Part shown: positions 49,801-62,641 of the stretch, one piece after another
Numbering within the stretch: the stretch's first letter is position 1
How the letters are laid out: each line of letters begins with the position of its first letter
From: Gorsachius magnificus
Taxonomy: Eukaryota > Chordata > Aves > Pelecaniformes > Ardeidae
Direction: 5' to 3'
Assembly (NCBI GenBank): GCA_034008185.1
Contig: CM067081.1
Span: forward strand, 187,881,510 to 187,945,509
DNA length: 64,000 nt
Translations under genes and position numbers: made by a program
Notes under the pieces: model-generated
What the model was told of the DNA's origin: nothing
Seen by the model: only the letters and a program-made list of their open reading frames with translations
Database searches by the model: none

Positions 49801-52800
49801 ATTTATCAGTTCTGTGTAGAGATATGTAAAGCAGGGTATGCACTTCACATCTTTGATCTTCTCTCATCAGCGTTAATTACTCCCATGTGCTGGCAGTGAG
49901 AGTGGCTGAAGCAACTAAATGATCATGACAGGGGTTACAGCAGCTGTGGTCATGGCAGCAATCTCCTTTTCTTATTTTCGTCCTCTCCATGCAGAAAGGA
50001 GCCAGCTAAAGGGGAGGGAGGAACCCTTAACTCCCATTTCAAACAGGAGGTTGATGATCCTGTTCTTATTGCTTTTTGTCCCCAGAGAATTTCACAGCAA
50101 GGACGGCTCCAGACCCTATCCTGTAAAATTAAAAGCCTTATGGGGAAGGAAAAATGGGACACAATCCGCAGAGCCAGAGTAAATGTGTGCAAAATAGAGG
50201 AGGTAGTGAATACATGCAAACAAATGGAAAGGGAAGGCAAATGAGGGAAGTTGAGTCAAAGAATTTTTGGTATGTGTGATTTGTTGTGTTGTTTTTAAAG
50301 AAAAACAAGAAGCCAGAAATATAACAAAAAGGGACACTCAATACTCCTGACAGCACCCACCAGTTTCTGAAGAAATGCTGTGAGCTGCTGCAGACTTCCA
50401 AAGTGTATCCTACCCAGAGGCCTGATTAATATTAGAGACCAGTCACAGGCCATGTTACCGTGAGCCTCCTTTTCAAGTTTCCTCCCTCCACCCATAGAAG
50501 CCTGGGTCAGTTAACCAAAAAAAAAACCCCTCACCTGTAGTGTTTTGGAGTGTCAAATACAAGACAAATGCAGAAGTGTGGCTGAGTCCTGAGAGAGAAA
50601 AGGGGCTCACTTGAGGAGGCTGTGTACTTTACAGGACAAGGTCCACAGAGCACCTGATTTCGTAGCCTCGTGTGTGAACTGAGGTACCCCAGGGACAACA
50701 GAGCATCCTCCCTTTTCCCACTGACCATGATCAGAGTGGCTAGGGAGCAAAGGCATCCTGATTACCTCCTGCCTTTACTCCACAATTCCAGGAAACTTTC
50801 AATCCATAATCCATCTTTTACCCACAAATGATACTCTTAATAACTCAAGTGAGAAATGCGAAATTATTAAACATTTACACCTCAGGCAAAGCAAAGATGT
50901 AGATCACTTTATGGAAAGTAATTCTAAAAATAAGAGACGAGAAGGCCATTGGAAAGTATGTCTATTATGCTCAATTACAATCAATGGATGATTTCCACAA
51001 ACTAAATTTATGATGAGTATCTAAGCATTACTTGGATGATTACTGTATTGCAGATGTTACTTCAGTTTCTCTAAAGCAATAATGACTTCAGGTTTTGGGG
51101 GATTTGTTGTGGGGGTTTTGAGGAGGTTTTTTGTGTTGTTCAGGTGTTCAGGGGCTTTGGTTTGGGTTTGCGGGTTGGTTTTTTTTTTAAGTTTAGCTAC
51201 AGAAGAATATCGTCTTTACAGCTGCTCTATGTTACTGGAAGTCTACTCTAGCATTCAATGATATAATGTCTCCTACCACAGGAGGAAGTGCCCAAGAGGA
51301 AGAAAGAAGCCAGGCCTCAAGTCTGACTAGAGAGCATGGGGAACTGTAAGATCTCCGCTGACTTCAGCTTAACTAAAGTGAATTACCCGTTGAAACGATT
51401 CACAGATTGTATAGCACAGCCTATCAGTTCCCTGCAACTGATCTCACTTCCGATCTCTTTCTCAGTTGCTTAGTGTCCAAAGACTGAAAAATTAATGGAA
51501 TTGGATTTTGTTTTCTTCAAGGATTTCTGGGTTTTTCAGCCTGATGCTAAAGGAATCCCCTATCTACACTGCTCTGCAAATCCATATTGACTGAAAAGCC
51601 TCATAAGGCTCTCTACCAGCTATAAATAGGACAGGAATACTGAGCATTACTTTTTTAATAATGCAGTAGGAAGGGCAGCAAGTACACCTTCTACCATATT
51701 GCCATTTTCTCTAATTGTTTATGTTACAGGCATATTTTAAAATATCTTGCAGAATATAGTAATTAGGTGATATTTATGGCTATTTTCCACATGGAACTTG
51801 CAGGGCTATACCAGATTTCCCCCACCCCCTTTAAAACACTGAGTGTGGACTAAAAACATCAAGAAAGTTTTGCTTCCAGATACTTAACTGCAAGCAGAAC
51901 AAGTGAAACAATCACACTCAGTATGAGAAAGATTTTACGTAAGTATACATACACACAAAGAACAAAGCGGAATCAAAGGAGAAGTAAACACATTAATAGA
52001 GTTCACAGCTTACATATATTACAATATATTGAAATGTGCAGGTACCCAATTTAAGTGCTAAACTACCATTATTGGAATAGTACTTCAGAATTGATTATTC
52101 CCCAAACACTCTAGTTAGAAGGTGAAATAAATTTCAAGGATTTTATTCTGCACCTCTAGGCTCATGACCAATAAAAAATGGCAGAGCAGTTCATGTTAAT
52201 GGATTCTTAATTAGTCTGGGATGCACAAAAGAAATTTAGCATAAGAGTAACTTCTAATTCTACACTTTAACACACCAGAGAGCTTCTCAAACAGAACCAC
52301 AGCAATGTCTGTTCCAGTGTCACAGTAAATATGAAAGCTGGAGATTGAAAGTTGTAACTGTAGAGTTCTTCTGCAGAAAAGGAAAACTAACTTCAGAAAA
52401 CAGAACACTGGCCCCATTTTGTGAGCCAAATGGAGAAAATAAAACCATTTATTTTGCAAGTATTTGCAACAAACCATGTGATATGAAATCAGATTGATAT
52501 ATTTTACTGATGTTTAAAAACATGTAGAAAGATGAACCAAAAACCCCTTTAAGTTTGTCCAGAAAAAGGATCCACCCATAGCAAATGGAGAACAGTAGGT
52601 CCCATTATTGCCCCATAAACCAGCCAAATACAAGCACCGAGTGTCTAAATATGACTGCAGCCATGTGCTGCAGAGTAAACCAGAACCGACCCACTTCTCA
52701 TCGCAGCAGACCAGAGGTAGAGGTACTATCACTTGCCATGTTTCAGCCTGGACGAGATGGGAGCACGTTCTCATACCTGCTCATTTGATGACTTGTGGTC

Positions 52801-53257
52801 ATCTGAGCATGTTCTAACATAAGAATTTGAATTAAAAACTTAGGACAGTATACAAGCCTATCCATGACAAATTTTGGTACATCAGAAACATCACACAAAA
52901 ATAAGCCTCCACCACAAACTGGACCATAGTCTTGAGAAGGGTACACAGTCCGCTACTAATCTGAACTGTAGCAGTCTTTAACACTGTCTTGTGCTAAGAT
53001 AAGATCTTCTATGATGGCAAGCATGGCCTTTTACACACAGAGAACCCAGCTTTAGCCTCCATCATGACCAAAACAGTACTATTATACCTAGCTACGCTGT
53101 CTTTGAGATAAGCAACTATTAATGACTAAGGGAGGTCTTGTTGGTTGGACTCAACTGAGCTCATCAGTTTTGCTATGGGCAGCGTGGCTCCAAGAGACAT
53201 GGGAGAATGAAGCAACATTTCTTCTCTAGGAATGAGACAAGAAAGAACATAAGCCAG
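46807..53257 (-). other. DOCK4: DOCK4 intron 1
   Basis: Unassigned sequence. Notable parts are a possible noncoding element at 49480-49900 and a G/T-rich tract at 51091-51188. Overlapping open frames on both strands at 49919-50495 and 52511-52946 have no recognisable similarity and compete with one another, as chance frames do. Confidence 0.5.
51091..51188. repeat. G/T-rich strand-asymmetric tract
   Basis: About 100 bp on the plus strand consist almost only of G and T, with many G runs (GGGGG, GGGG, GGG) and a T9-type end. It has the composition of a G-quadruplex-forming region, or of a decayed simple repeat of GTTT/GGTTT type. Confidence 0.7.
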
Positions 53258-53801
53258 CAAGATGGTGAGACCTCACCTAGAGTACTGCGTCCAGCTCTGG
53301 AGCCCTCAGCACAAGAAGGACATGGAACTGTTGGAGCGGGTCCAGAGGAGGGCCACAAAAATGATCCGAGGGCTGGAGCACCTCTGTTACGAGGACAGGC
53401 TGAGGGAGTTGGGCTTGTTCAGCCTGGAGAAGAGAAGGCTGCGGGGAGACCTGATTACGGCCTTTCAATACCTAAAGGGGGCCTATAGGAAAGATGGGGA
53501 AAATCTTTTTAGTAGGGCCAGCTGTGACAGGACAAGGAGTAATGGTTTTAAACTAAAACACGGTAGGTTTAGACTGGATATAAGGAAGAAATTCTTTACA
53601 ATGAGGGTGGTGAAACACTGGAACAGGTTGCCCAGAGAGGTAGTGGAGGCCCCATCCCTGGAAGCTTTCAAGGCCAGGTTGGACGGGGCTCTGAGCAACC
53701 TGATCTGGTTAGCGGTGTCCCTGCTCACTGCAGGGGGGTTGGACTAGATGACCTCTAGGGGTCCCTTCCAACCCCAAACATTCTATGATTCAATGATTCT
53801 A
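53258..53801 (+). mobile_element. CR1 LINE 3' fragment, plus strand, with an intact 3' part of ORF2
   Basis: This is the youngest-looking CR1 copy in the window. An open frame to 53747 (161 codons from the Met at 53262) carries the typical end of the CR1 reverse-transcriptase protein: [19 protein letters not shown] near the start, [19 protein letters not shown] in the middle and [20 protein letters not shown] near the end, with a stop directly after GGLD. The 3' tail follows with GGTTGGACTAGATGACCTCT and the terminal ATTCTATGATTCAATGATTC repeats. The catalytic domain and endonuclease are missing because of 5' truncation, so the copy cannot move itself. It is sense-opposite to DOCK4. Confidence 0.95.
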
Positions 53802-56800
53802 AGATGCAGAACATTTTCTTGGTAGGCCTGACAGGAACTGGCAAAGACTGAAAAAGACTGTGCTGCTCTAAGAGCCAAGGAAAGAACATAGCAGTCATGT
53901 GCAAGCTAACCTACTGCACCTGCACAGCTCAGGGTTGCATTTCCCTCTGCAACAGTGGATAAGAAAATAAATATCAGAGTAATGCCAGGCTTCAAATTAG
54001 GCTGGTAACCTACAGAAGCAAACAAATTTCATATAAAAGCCTTCAAAGAAGTCAGGGGGTATTAGTTTAATTAAAGTAGTTTTCTAAAGACTAATCCAAA
54101 CAATGCAATAGAATGACTTTTACTACTCTATTTTGCTTAGCAGGAAATACCCTTTACTCTTATGTGCACTTTTCTTCCTTTATATCTACACACAAAAAAG
54201 TGAAGATTTTAGCATGCTGAATCAGTTAGAATGGCCTTCAAAGCAGGGGCAGAAACTAAGTTGCAGGCAGATGTAATTAAGTCTTAACAATTTTTATGAC
54301 ATTTAAACAGGAATAGATTTAGCTCTCCCCCATGAGCTGTTTAAATTACATATGTGCATGTTTGTGTTTAAGGCAGACTGATCCAAGTTATGAAATGCAG
54401 TTTCAAACAAAGGTTTTGTCTAGTATTTAAAGATGTTTTATGTAGATCCACAGGACAGTTCAATCCTTCTAATCCCAGCTAAACACAAGGTTAACTTATT
54501 GCTGGCAACCAAGAAAACTTAGTGAGTCTTTACTTAGGCTGCTCACTATATCCAATCAAGGTGACCTGAAGCTGGCCATCCACATAGGATCTCTAGAACA
54601 GCAATGCAGCCAACAGCAAGTTTAAAGCCAAGGTTCCACCGCTCAGCTGTAATTTTACTAATTTCATTTTGTACTAAATTTGGAAGCACCTTATCCAGTT
54701 GAAAATCTGGAAGTGTTATGTCAAGCATTAATGGAATTCATAAAGGCAGGGTGGGCTGGGAAACGGAGAAGAAAAAGTAAATTCTTCATGAGAACTGAAG
54801 TTGAAGGATTTCTGGGGTATAAGGGACAACTCAAAAGATGAAAACAGTAAAAACCCAGGGCAAAGCAAAACTGTGAGGGGGAACATAGAGAGCACAGAAA
54901 GTAGTAGAGACTGGTAGGCATAAACAACTTAAATTTTTTTAAGTGCTTTAAACCAAGTGTTATCACAAAGTGCAGACTCTGATGTTATTTAAGGAGAACT
55001 GATCATTTTTCCTCATACTGATATAACTGAAGTTGAAATTACTAGAGAGGAAACAATAGTCTCAATTCTCATTAATGCCAGCAGGCTTTGAACAGCTGAA
55101 GAGCTAGAGAGAGTGATGTTGAAAATTGCTGATGCAATTCTAAAGATAATTTCAAGCAAAAGGTGTGGGCAGGTATTAAAAGCATTCTATGACAAAATTC
55201 AAAGGCCTGAAATGAAAAAAGGGACCTAATTCCTCTGAAATCTGGCTGTTAATAATGCAGAAATCTGTCCTCTACTGTCCTATAAACATTGTTTTAACTT
55301 CTTTGAAGTTACATCAACATATGACCATCAACATTTATCCTGTAACAAATACTAGTCCCAGTCATGCTGTTTAATCACCATTCACATGATGAAAACTTGT
55401 GACATCAAGACATTTACATCAGCATTAACAGGAATGAGGGACCAGCACCCTAACAATCCTTTTCCCTGTGAACTCTCACAAGAGTTCAGATTTGTAAAAT
55501 TAAGCTGTCATATGCTTTTGAAGAGACAGCTAAAATCAGATTTGTCATATTTAAAACTATAATGGTCAGATCTCCGAATAAGCAATTGCAATGGTGGCTC
55601 AAGTCTTCAGCACATAAGAAACGTAACCATAAAAGACATGGCTTTTCATTATTTACCCTAAATATATTTGTTAGTTTTATTAAAGCTCCCCAAGACTGAA
55701 TTAAAGCAGTAAAACTATTTAACAAAACCATACAATTCTAGGAAAGGGTAAGATAGCAAATCAGATATCCATATTGATTAACGCTAATTATATACAAGTC
55801 ATCTAGTCATGGATGCAAAATAGAACAATGCATTTCTTCCTTTAACCTAAATCCTTCTATTTGGTTTGTGCTGTCAGACTTGCTAGAACTTCTCATAGAC
55901 TAAAAAACATAACCTGAATGTGATGAATGCACAATTAAAGTATGGCAAGATTTTAATATCTGGTGTTTTTACTGAAACCTTTCAATCTTCAAAAATTTCC
56001 AAGCTGAATCAAGTACAAATTCAGATAATAAAAAATTGCCATTAAAAAGTGAACGAATCAAATCTTAGGTTCCTATTTACCTAGGGAAACATTGAAATCA
56101 TTCAACATGAGTTTCATGACATGAACCATTCTAACTACATTAGCTAATACAGATACTGCCTTTCCTCTTCACAGAAATACAACAAATCACTACAGCAAGT
56201 CTCCTAACTAAAACCAATACCAAATTCAACAGGATTTTTGCATCAGCAGCATGTTGAAGATAGTTAAAGCACACAATCTGATGTTTTTAGTGTTCCTTGT
56301 AGATGATATACACTTTCCTATTTTGCTTCTTATGCATCTTCACAGTAGTGAAGTTCACAGTAGGGACCACAGACTAGAATAACAATTCCACGAGCAAATG
56401 AGATCCAGATGACTTTTTAGCGGTTTATAATATGCTGCAAGATTTGTTTTTATCTGCATCATCGCACACAGGGAAAAAAACTAGCTACAGCTGCAATCAT
56501 GGAAAACAAGGCCAATTCTTAAAAGAATTAACATACTTTATATGGTATTTTTGTACTCCTTTCCCCAGTATATAAATAATGGCAATACAGTAATATATTT
56601 TACTGCCAACAAGACAGCAGCGTGTTATCATAAAAAAGTTGGAATTGCACCCAAGACACTACATCAATTGCTTACTCATTCCCAACAAAGAATTGACAAT
56701 GGCAGAGGCTAGTCCTCCAGCTCTCACATAACTGGGAGAGGGAAAATATGCAAATACATATTGATGAGACTGTAATTTGTCTCAGAAGAAACTGAAAAGC

Positions 56801-58502
56801 CTGTAGCTTTCTACTATAGTTAACAGTAGCTGAAGACTAGACAGTTTTCAAAAAGATTACTATAATGGAAGAAGTGGCTTTACAGAGGCTGACTGCACTC
56901 AAGAAGCTTCTTAGATGTCTAAAAAGAAAAATTTTTTAGTGTCCAAAGTGTACTTTCAAATCAAGCAGAAGTAGCTGGTAAGTGGAAAAAACTGACCACA
57001 TCTAGTACAGCTCTGTCATATGTACTTGAATCCATGCAACAGCCATCTCACAAAAAAGGCTTTTTGCAGGGAACGTAAAACAGAACCCCAGACCAGTAGT
57101 TTTCCATGTCATCTACCTATGTTTCAAAGGTTGGAATTGCTGCTTTTCTCCCCCATTCACTTGCATTTGTGGTTTGTGTTCTATGTCAAAATTCAGCAAA
57201 GCTCTTAAGTGTACAAGTACTATTTAAGTATTGTGCTGAATCATCTCTGAAAGCTGCAATTAGGGATGAAAGGACAGGGGTACAATCCACAACTTGCATA
57301 ACTAACCATAAAACCCAGACATCCTTAGATGTTGAGATCTGATGGAATACAATCAAGCCTGTAGGGAAGTAGAATTCAGTCTCAAAACATGAGTACTTTT
57401 GAAAAATAAAAAAAAAAATTAAATACTTCATGAACCAAACAAGGAGTAGGATAGGACAGCATGGAGAGAAGAGGCATGGAAAAGAAAAAAAAGCAGTGAA
57501 CAATAAGTTGCTGGAGTAGTTAAAAAAAATCCTGAAAAGAATTCTCTTACAATGGCAGCTACTGGGAAGCAGCAGGGTTTAAAGAAAAGAGGTAGAACCA
57601 GTGACAGTTTCTTACAGGTCTTCTTTTGCTTTTGTTCGGGTTGTTTTATTTTTATTTTAAACACAAACCATCAAGAAAAAACTTAAGAAAAAATACTCGA
57701 TTTAAACTTACTGCCTTAGATGTATATCATCAAGGTTTCAGTTGCATACTTCTGTGGTATTTCTATTGTATTTCCCCCCTCAATATTTTTGTTACTCTAA
57801 TATTCTAAGGCACCAAACAGAGGAGACTCTTAGCATGCCGGGTACCATACAAATACATGAGAGAAAGTTGTTACCCACAATACTTTACAATGTGAACAAA
57901 GGGTAAAGAAGAGAGAAGACATCATTCAGTGAGGTTCGTGCCAGCACCAGCTGAACTAGGATGCAGGTCTTCTGATTTTTTGGCCACGTATCTTATTTAA
58001 AGTATAAACAACCCCACTTCTCCATCATCAACACTAAAATTCTTCCTGCAAACCACATACTTAAAATTTATCTGTTCTAGAAACATATACGAGGCTAGTA
58101 TTCTCATCATCCTAATACTGAGCTATTTTTACATTTTTCTTGAAACGAGAGATCTTAATTACAATTGAATATTTACATGCATTACAGTGTGCAAACAGTC
58201 ATACTAGATGTGCCCTGAATACCATATGTGACAATGTTTTATAAGAGCTAGTCTGAAGAACTACCACAAGGCACCTACTGGTAGCAGTTAAGCCAGCTGT
58301 AATATAAATCACAGAGAATAGCAGGACACAAGCATTAGTTTAAAGTCTGAATTTTTATTTTGCTCTGAATTCAGCACAGGAGAAGGTTCCTGATTTAAAT
58401 TCCATGGACATAGTAGGAAGCTCTAACAGGTTCTTGTGGCAGAACAGCCATTTACAGAAAGTACCAAAAGCAATTCTAATGATCTCAAATTTTAAAACAA
58501 GC
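53802..58502 (-). other. DOCK4: DOCK4 intron 1
   Basis: A+T-rich sequence with an octamer motif at 56748 and no recognised transposon or exon. Open frames of up to 105 codons at 57020-57664 are A+T-rich and overlap on both strands. Confidence 0.5.
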
Positions 58503-58576
58503 ATAGAATTATAGAATAGTTTGGGTTGGAAGGGGCCTTAAAAGGTTATCTAGTCCAACCCCCCATCATGAACAGT
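58503..58576 (-). repeat. CR1 LINE 3' tail, minus strand
   Basis: ATAGAATTATAGAATAG, GTTTGGGTTGGAAGGGGCC and ATCTAGTCCAACCCCCC form the reverse complement of a CR1 end. Only the tail is present. Confidence 0.85.
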
Positions 58577-61500
58577 TCTTTTAAAGGAAAAACATTAGTA
58601 AGCAGGTTAGAAAAAATAAGGCTGAATGATTTAGAATCCATCGTGCTGAACTAAATAGCAAGAAGCTGAGACATCTGCGATTTCAACTTTTTCTTCTTAA
58701 GTTTTGGAAGAAAGCTGATGAAAAGTCTGGATAACTTCTTTAAAGACAGTCAGCTTTCAAGCATCCATGAGAAGTTTTCCAGTTACAAAGCAGCAATGGC
58801 AAGGGAGGCAGAGACAAGAATGATCACAGGCCTGGTTGAACAGCTGTAACAATTCCACTACTAGTGTGGAACTGAAAAAGTTACAACCCACTTCGGCTAT
58901 AAAGCTGAGCCAGTTTTACGCAGAACCAGCTCAGGTATATTAAGACCATAATCCTTGAATTGTGACTGCAGTGGACTACATGCTGCAGAATGCTGCAGTT
59001 CTCATGTTCTCTCCAAGCATAGCCAAGGCTTGCAAACTCCATGGCATACAAGTTTCAATAAGGCTTTGTGCTGCATCCCCCAGTTCTGTGGATTCTGGGA
59101 AGGTTTATTCACCAGGGCGCCGTGCCAGGTCCCTACTGGCACTGTAAGCTTGCTGCACCCATGCCTACCTGAGCACTGCGACAATGCTCGTTTGATTTTA
59201 GAGTCATTTCAGGTCCTGCGTGGCTAACACTTAGCTGAGGTCAATAGATCCTGCTAAAAACAAGGCAACTATTGCAGAGTCACTGAAGTGTTCTTGTACC
59301 ACGTTCCTAGCGTCACCTAGGTTCTTCCTCTCTTTGGGGTATACACATTATATTCACTCCATTTAAAACAAACAGTTACAGAAATATTTTCCAGTCTGGA
59401 GTCTTTACTTAAGGGAGAACAACACTACTGCAATACAAGATACAGGGTTAGTCTCCTGAAGGTGTCATCTTTCCACTGAAGTCACAACTAATTAGCCCAA
59501 GCCATTTCACAGCCTGCCCTCAAGGTCTAACAATTACTGCTGTTCAGCAACCTCCTCGCTCTTATGAGCTGCAGAACAGAAATCTTATGTGGCCACAGGC
59601 TACAGCACACTACCTGGCTGAAAAATCAAGTGAAGAAGTTTAAAGAGAAGACTAACACATTAATAAATTGGGTTTGGGTTATTTTTAATTATTATTTTCA
59701 AATGCCGTCAATAACTTCATCTGACATTAAGAAAATGTGTGTCTTCATTAAGACATGTCTGAGATTTGTATTAGAAGTTTCAGCTAGGAAGAGAAACTTA
59801 ATACGGTTTAATTTTTCATATCCAATATATAAGAAGTGTAAGAACTTTCTTTTTCAAGCTTTTCCTATCACAGCTGTAGACATGAATACATTAAGGAATT
59901 AGTGTCCAAAGGGCCTAGACAGAATTAGGTTCCATTAGTCTGTATCTATATAAGGATACCATAACATCTGGTCCAGATTTACACATCAGCAAAGCAAGAT
60001 GATGATTATGCAAATAATGAGAATATAAGAAATACATATGCATTCAGGCAACTGGAGGGAAATATTTCTCCAATAACTTTTGCTCTTCCATTAAACAGTC
60101 TACTTCAGGAACGTACTACCACATAACAATAAAGCCACAAGCTTAAGTAGTACTGGTTGTAACGCAGTACATATATAAGCAGCTCAACAGTTAACCGCAA
60201 AGAACCGACAGTCTAGATTCCTGAAAGAACAGAGAGAATCAGCTTTGAGAGAAAAAAGGTGGTTTTTCCACCCTAAGATTCTGCTTCTTCCGTAATTCCA
60301 AATATTTATATGAGGAACAATAAATAGTAACCATTTTTGAGATATTCCAAAGAATACAAAGCACACTAGAATATTTAAAACCACCACACCCACATAGTCT
60401 CATGTTAGTATCTTAAAGAAGGGGAAGGGACACCAGGTACCCTGATTGCTGAACAGCTAATTCAGACAGAAATTTAAGTAGTTACAGTTAGATGACCACC
60501 TTTGGAGGGCCTGCATTTTAAAGTACCTACTACGAAACTATATTTTACTTCAAAAAGAAAAGAACAAAGAAATCTTCATTTTTGTATGTTAGCTCAGTTC
60601 CTTCAACCTCCAATCATAGAGAGTTCTGCGTAAGAATTCAGGCACTGAATGCATTTGATGAACATGGGGTGCACAATTCCCCACCTGCATCCAGGCATCT
60701 ACCTTAGGATAAAAATAAATTGCTCCTTACAGTCCATCAAGTAAACTGGCTCCCACGCTCACTATCTTACACCAAAGCTTCCACTAAAGCCCTCAGTTTT
60801 TAATGGAAGCTCATCAGGCTTGTCCTATACAGGCTGTTTCAAAAATTCATTCTGTTTATTCATTCCATTCTATTACAGTATATATTTTCAGGTGTCTTAC
60901 TCAAATGTCACTGTAACTGCACACCATGCATTTAAATCAGGTTTCTAAACATACAGATGAAATCTACAAAAGCCCTTAACAGATTTTTCAAAATTTATTT
61001 CTTATTTTCCTATGGTTTATAGCCTCTTGTACATTTCTAGCCCTAAACCTGACTGGCATTCAGGGCCTAGGGGGAGGAACAGGTCTCTCCTCCCCTACCA
61101 AAGGCTTAGTCCAGCAAGCACTCTCTAGCAATTTATAATTTCACTGATGAGACTGAATGAAAGTGCGCATGAAGCATGTACAACTTTCTGGCTCTGCTTG
61201 AGCAAGGATGTTCCAAGTTTTATTCCCAAATATGACTAACGCAAAAAGCATAAAATCTTGGCATCCAGATCAAAACCTAGGACTTCCCTCAGCTGCCTCT
61301 GCAAAGGCCATGCTCAGCAGAGCTGCTGGAGCCGGAACACTTGCTCACAAGTAGAAGTTCACAGGCATTTTTCCATGGAAAATCTGATCCTGAATTAATG
61401 TCATTTTTGATCAGCCGAGAGGCCAAATTTAATGACTCTCTAGACAGGCTACAAAGTCCAAATCCGATTTTGGGTGAGGATAAGAGTACCGAATTTAACA

Positions 61501-61826
61501 GGTTTTAAAATTGGGGGCGGAGGGTGGGTGAGTTCCTTCTCTCAGTGTTTGAAGGCTTACATACATTTCACAAGAAAAAGAGACACATAACTGCAGTCTG
61601 TTTGGGAAGGGCTGGGTAAGAGTTTGGAGACATTTACTTCTATATGAGATCACATATTTGGTCACAAGCGTTTCACGCTTGTTCAAGGTCTCTCTAAAAT
61701 TATTACTTATTAAATCACGTTAAGCAAGTTTTAACATACCAAAGTCAGTTGCCTACTTTGGGTTTTTTCCAAGTAATTTGACGGCAGCTTTTCTGAGACA
61801 GCTGACAAACCCCTTATTGCACCGGG
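58577..61826 (-). other. DOCK4: DOCK4 intron 1
   Basis: Unassigned sequence with an octamer motif at 60008. The 90-codon frame at 58955-59227 and the 112-codon frame at 59564-59902 have no recognisable similarity. Confidence 0.5.
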
Positions 61827-62641
61827 TGTCGGTGGCGAGGTGCGGGCAGCGGGGGCTGCGGGGCGGCCTCTGTGAGGAGAGGCTGGGGCTGCCCTGCCCC
61901 CACCGCCCCACCCGGCTCCGACCACCCCCACCCCAGGGCACAGCTGAGGCCTCAGCCAAGGTGGTGGTGGTGCCTCAGGGAAACAAATTTAAGAAAGGGC
62001 AAAAGGAGGTAACAAAAAGGAGAAGCAGCCCTGCAGACACGGAGGTCAAAGGGGGGAAGAGGTGCCCATGCAGAAGACCATTGCAATGCAGGTTGTCCCC
62101 CTGCCGCCCATGGAGGCCTCACACTGGAGAGGGTGGATATGTCCTGAGGGAAGCTGCTGCCCATAAGGACCCCACAGAGAAGATTTTCTGTGGCCTGTGG
62201 GAAGGACCCAGACTGGAACAGTTCACAAAGCCAGTACCCCATGGAAGACCCACGCTGGAGCAGAGGAAAAAGTGTAAGGAGGAAGGAGCAGCAGGGAGGA
62301 GCTGTTACGGACTCACCACAACCCCTCGGTCCTCCCTTTCCCTGCGCTGCTGGTGCGGGTAGAGGAGTTGGGAATGAAGTTGAGCCCAGGAAGAAGAGGG
62401 ATGGCTAGCAGGAGGTGGTTCAGCTTTTGTCTTTCTCACCATCCTACAGTATTTTTAATTGGCTATACATTAATTTTCTCCAAGTCAAGACTGTTTTGTC
62501 CACGACAGTAATTGCTAAATGAACTCTTCATCTCCATCCACTGGCTTTTCCATCTTACGTTCTCCTCCTGTCCTGTTGAGGGAAGGGGAGCAAGGGTAGC
62601 TGGGTGGGCAGCTGGCAACCAGCCAAGGTCAACTCACCACA
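61827..62641 (+). mobile_element. Degraded solo LTR of an avian endogenous retrovirus (plus strand)
   Basis: A strongly G+C-rich, CpG-containing block of about 815 bp in A+T-rich intron. Its order matches a common long avian LTR family as I remember it: a start like TGTCGGTGGCGAGG, CTGTGAGGAG, TTTAAGAAAGGGCAAAAG, CCCTGCAGACACGGAGGTCA, repeated 'cccacgctggagcag'-type units, GAATGAAGTTGAGCCCAGG, TCAAGACTGTTTTGTCCACG and an end like AAGGTCAACTCACCACA. Target-site duplications are not evident and the poly(A)-signal area has decayed, so the copy is old. Several units of the internal Pro/Trp-type repeat appear deleted. The 194-codon open frame at 61778-62362 starts before the LTR and runs in it; I take it as non-coding. 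No internal retroviral genes flank it. The family name is uncertain. Confidence 0.78.

Noticed and set aside
61778..62362. 194-codon plus-strand open frame, the longest in the window
   Set aside because: It runs through a G+C-rich avian LTR, has no recognisable domain, is Arg/Pro-rich as random G+C-rich frames are, and starts in unrelated flanking sequence.
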